In this document: positions 61,459 to 64,000 of the stretch, piece after piece
How the letters are laid out: each line of letters starts with the position of its first letter
Position numbering within the stretch: the first letter of the stretch is position 1
Assembly (NCBI RefSeq): GCF_021917145.1
Contig: NC_061077.1
Location: 11,596,316 to 11,660,315, forward strand
Source: Hypomesus transpacificus
Lineage: Eukaryota; Chordata; Actinopteri; Osmeriformes; Osmeridae
DNA: 64,000 bases
Direction: 5' to 3'
Made by a program: the position numbers and the translations under genes
The notes under the pieces: generated by a model
What the model was told of the DNA's origin: nothing
The model's database searches: none
What the model saw: the letters and a program-made list of their open reading frames with translations, nothing else

Positions 61459-63477
61459 ACACATATCACGTCCAGCTCCCTTCCTCCATGGCCATGACAG
61501 ACACACAGTACAATACCTTGTCATACCTGAAGGGGTGGATGTTGCCACCTTTGTGTCTCAGCTTACTCTTGTATTTAGACTTGTATCTGAAACAGACACA
61601 CACACAGATCATCTCTGTCAGAGCAGTTTGCCCAGGAGGGGTGTGTGTCGAGGTGGGACCAGGTGTTGAGGACATACATGTAGCGGTTGCAGTCACACTC
61701 TCCAGGACGAGCCTTCTTCAGGTGACCTCTGACCTCACGCAGGTTCTTGATCTTTGTCTGAAGGGTCTCGATCTGATGCACACACACACACACACAAATG
61801 CATCCAGTGTAAAGTAAAGGAAATACAGAATGGAAGTGAAGTTCTGTGGCAGAGGGACAGTGAGAGGAGGGGTTGGGGAGCAGCTGGGAGGCTGGAAAGG
61901 ATGAGGGTTTGGATGCGGTTCAGATGTGGTTGTGATGTGGACCTGGTGTCTGACCTCATGGTCGATGTGCAGCTTGTGGTCCTTCCATGCCTGGAGAGAC
62001 TTATACACCCCTGTGTCACACTTGACTGAGTCGTTGGCCAGGATGGCACACCTGCAACGCAAACACTGGCCATTAGCACACACACACGCACCCCCGCCCC
62101 CCCCCCACACACACACACCCACACACACACACTAAGGTGCAGAGACACATACCTGTGAGTGACCTTGATGGATGAGGGCACCTCCAGACTCTCGCTGGTC
62201 TTGGGCTGTGTGGTGACTCCTCCCATTCCGCTGGCCTCATCCTCCACCTGGATTGGCCCAGGGGTCACTGCCCCGCCCTTGCTCAGGTTGCTGCGGGGAA
62301 CAGGCTGGTAGCCATCCTCCAGGTCGACAGCAAACAGGTCTCCGCCCATCTCCATGGAGACCGAGCGACTGAAGCGGTTCCTGGAGTAGCTCTTCATGGA
62401 CTTCATCTCTGAGAGGGGAGGAGGAGGGAGGAAGAGGAGGAGGTCATGGGGGAAGAGGAGAGAGGATGAGGAGGGTGGGTGAGAAGAGTAGAGGGCTGGA
62501 CAGCTTCAGAACACACTACCTGCACTACCCTCAAATCCACTAGGTGGCAGCCTCACATCACACCACAACATGAGAGCAAAGAGGAAAACGACCTGAGCTC
62601 AAATAGATAGGACAGTGTGTGTAAGAGATGAGAAAGAGAGAGAGAGGTCCAATACTCTACTTACTCTTCTTGGTGAGGAACTTCTTCTTGAAGGAGTTGA
62701 TGCGTAGTCCAGGGAGGCTGGGGGGGCCCCCACAGTTACAGTCGTCAGGCTCTGTGATTCGTCGGTAGAGCTGAGACTTGATGCTGGCGGTGCTGGGGAC
62801 CCGCCCCCCCGGCAGGTTGGCCATGCCCTTGACCACGCCCCTGGACACCCCCCTCACCACCCCCTTACACTTAAACAGCCTCAGCTTCCCTGTAGAGTCC
62901 TCCACACACTGCCACTTCTAGAACACACACACACCAGGGAGGGGAGTTGGGTTCACTGAGCAGCTCTCAGCAGCTTGTGTGTGTGTGTGTCTGTCTGTGT
63001 GTGTGTCTGTCTGTGTGAGTGTGCGCCGGGAGAGCTCGCGCTCACAAGTGTTAGTGTGTGTGTGTTAGTGTGTGTGTGTGTTAGTGTGTGTGTGAGTGTG
63101 TGTGTGAGTGTGTGTGTGAGTGTGTGTGTGTGTTAGTGTGTGTGTGTGTTAGTGTGTGTGTTAGTGTGTGTGTTAGTGTGTGTACCTGTCCCAGCTGTTC
63201 GCAGGGCGTCTGGTACTCGGTTCTCTGACACAGGTCTTTCACTCGCTGATACTTAGGCAGGAAGTTCTCCTCCTGGGCCACTTCCTTCTCATCCTCTCTC
63301 TTGTGGAAGAACTTCCTGTTGACGACAGACCCATCCCAGTCCAGTGTGAGCAGCAGGCGGGGCTGCCAGTTGTTTTGATCCCACAGCGATGAAGATGAGA
63401 GAGACACACAGGACACTCACCCTCGCTCCACCAGGAAGGAGTCCCTCCAGACCTTGCCCTTCTTGTTCACCTGGAAC
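59235..63477 (-). CDS. sulf2: SULF2, extracellular heparan sulfate 6-O-endosulfatase, C-terminal half
   Basis: Secreted/cell-surface enzyme removing 6-O-sulfates from heparan sulfate, tuning Wnt, FGF and BMP signalling. In the window, in order: [19 protein letters not shown] (63417-63477), [20 protein letters not shown] with [15 protein letters not shown] (63186-63315), [19 protein letters not shown], the basic hydrophilic domain ([32 protein letters not shown]), [48 protein letters not shown], a Lys/Arg stretch [91 protein letters not shown], and the terminal exon [25 protein letters not shown] and the hydrophilic domain favour SULF2, but the C-terminus lacks the extra segment of human SULF2 and is shaped like SULF1. 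The catalytic sulfatase domain lies off the right edge. Confidence 0.93.
59480..59572. repeat. Short imperfect repeat of aggcagacaggcagacagg
   Basis: Tandem aggcagaca units with gagacatgc spacers, in the last sulf2 intron. Confidence 0.8.
63030..63182. repeat. (GT)n/(GTGTTA)n tract at a sulf2 exon boundary
   Basis: Alternating tgtgtgtg and tgttag units running up to the donor of the exon ending at about 63186. On the transcribed strand this is CA-rich; CA repeats just downstream of a donor can bind hnRNP L. Confidence 0.85.
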
Positions 63478-63496
63478 CTTGGTGGGAAAAGAAGGG

Positions 63497-63664
63497 TTTA
63501 CATTTACATGGAGTCATTTAGCAGACGCTCTTATCCAGAGCGACTCACTGTAGGTACAGGGACATTCCCCCCCGAGGCAAGTAGGGTGAAGTGCCTTGCC
63601 CAGGGACATCATCGAACCGGCAACCTTCTGATTACTAGCCCGATTCCCTAACCGCTCAGCCACC
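63497..63664 (-). mobile_element. tRNA-derived fish SINE in a sulf2 intron
   Basis: On the minus strand: box A TGGCTGAGCGGTTAGGG, box B-like GGTTCGATGATG, then the central GGGCAAGGCACTTCACCC and the tail GTCGCTCTGGATAAGAGCGT followed by CTGCTAAATG. Near full length, with part of the box B flank deleted. It looks like the V-SINE-like families of teleosts; the exact family was not determined. Confidence 0.75.
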
Positions 63665-64000
63665 TTACTCACACCACACACTGTGACTGCATAACATGGT
63701 TTCTATATTCACTTTCAGTCACTGAGCAAGGATTCCTGGTCTCTTTTTTAGTCTCTCCACGTCTTTGTGGTTTGAGGTCTTTGTTTGAGGAAACGGCTCG
63801 AGTCTTATTGGTTCAGCCGAAGAATGGGTACTCTGTGATTGGATATGATCAATACCACTCTGTAGATACTCCGTATCAAAGGGGAGAGTTAGTGTTGAAA
63901 CAGGACGAGGTGAAAATAAAAAGAAAGAGAGGGAAATAAATTGGTTTCTTCCCTGAGTGCCTTGACCTTCCATGGGCCAACTGAACAAATATGAGATATT

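Overview
The window is nuclear DNA from a vertebrate, almost certainly a ray-finned (teleost) fish. The support is multi-exon genes with GT-AG introns, fish-like protein divergence, tRNA-derived fish SINE fragments, and very dense simple repeats: (CA)n, (GA)n/(CT)n and minisatellites of 15-50 bp. I cannot name the species. No bacterial-type operons, CRISPR arrays or integrated viruses were seen.

Layout from left to right; all genes but one are on the minus strand. (1) 55-2295: avpr2, a complete V2-type vasotocin/vasopressin receptor. (2) 2.3-5.1 kb: intergenic, with a 390-bp pyrimidine tract. (3) 5326-18727: myh7b, a complete slow/tonic-type sarcomeric myosin heavy chain that hosts mir-499 in an intron (12653-12712). 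(4) 21408-24693: edem2, an ER mannosidase-like protein of ER-associated degradation. (5) 26202-31774: ndrg3, with a probable second promoter and first exon at 30274-30324. (6) 34382-39715: phf20, a Tudor/zinc-finger/PHD chromatin reader. (7) 42054-54071: an ARHGAP39-type RhoGAP with WW, MyTH4 and RhoGAP domains. (8) 55149-56738, plus strand: an unrecognised multi-exon gene with an apparent one-base frameshift and a palindromic CRE upstream. (9) 59235-63477: the C-terminal half of sulf2, whose sulfatase domain lies beyond the right edge.

The genes are not functionally linked. myh7b, edem2, ndrg3, phf20 and sulf2 are recalled as human chromosome 20q genes, so this looks like an ancestral 20q-type block; avpr2 (human Xq28) and the ARHGAP39 relative (human 8q24) sit inside it. 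Most of the unusual structure is in how tandem repeats meet gene architecture. Arrays duplicate authentic exon ends together with their 5' splice sites in edem2 and myh7b. A 22-copy minisatellite abuts the acceptor of an arhgap39 cassette exon. The avpr2 stop codon lies inside a tandem repeat. mir-499 carries compensating-type changes in its duplex. I saw no clear evidence of a wholly new biological system; the candidates worth checking are listed as findings.
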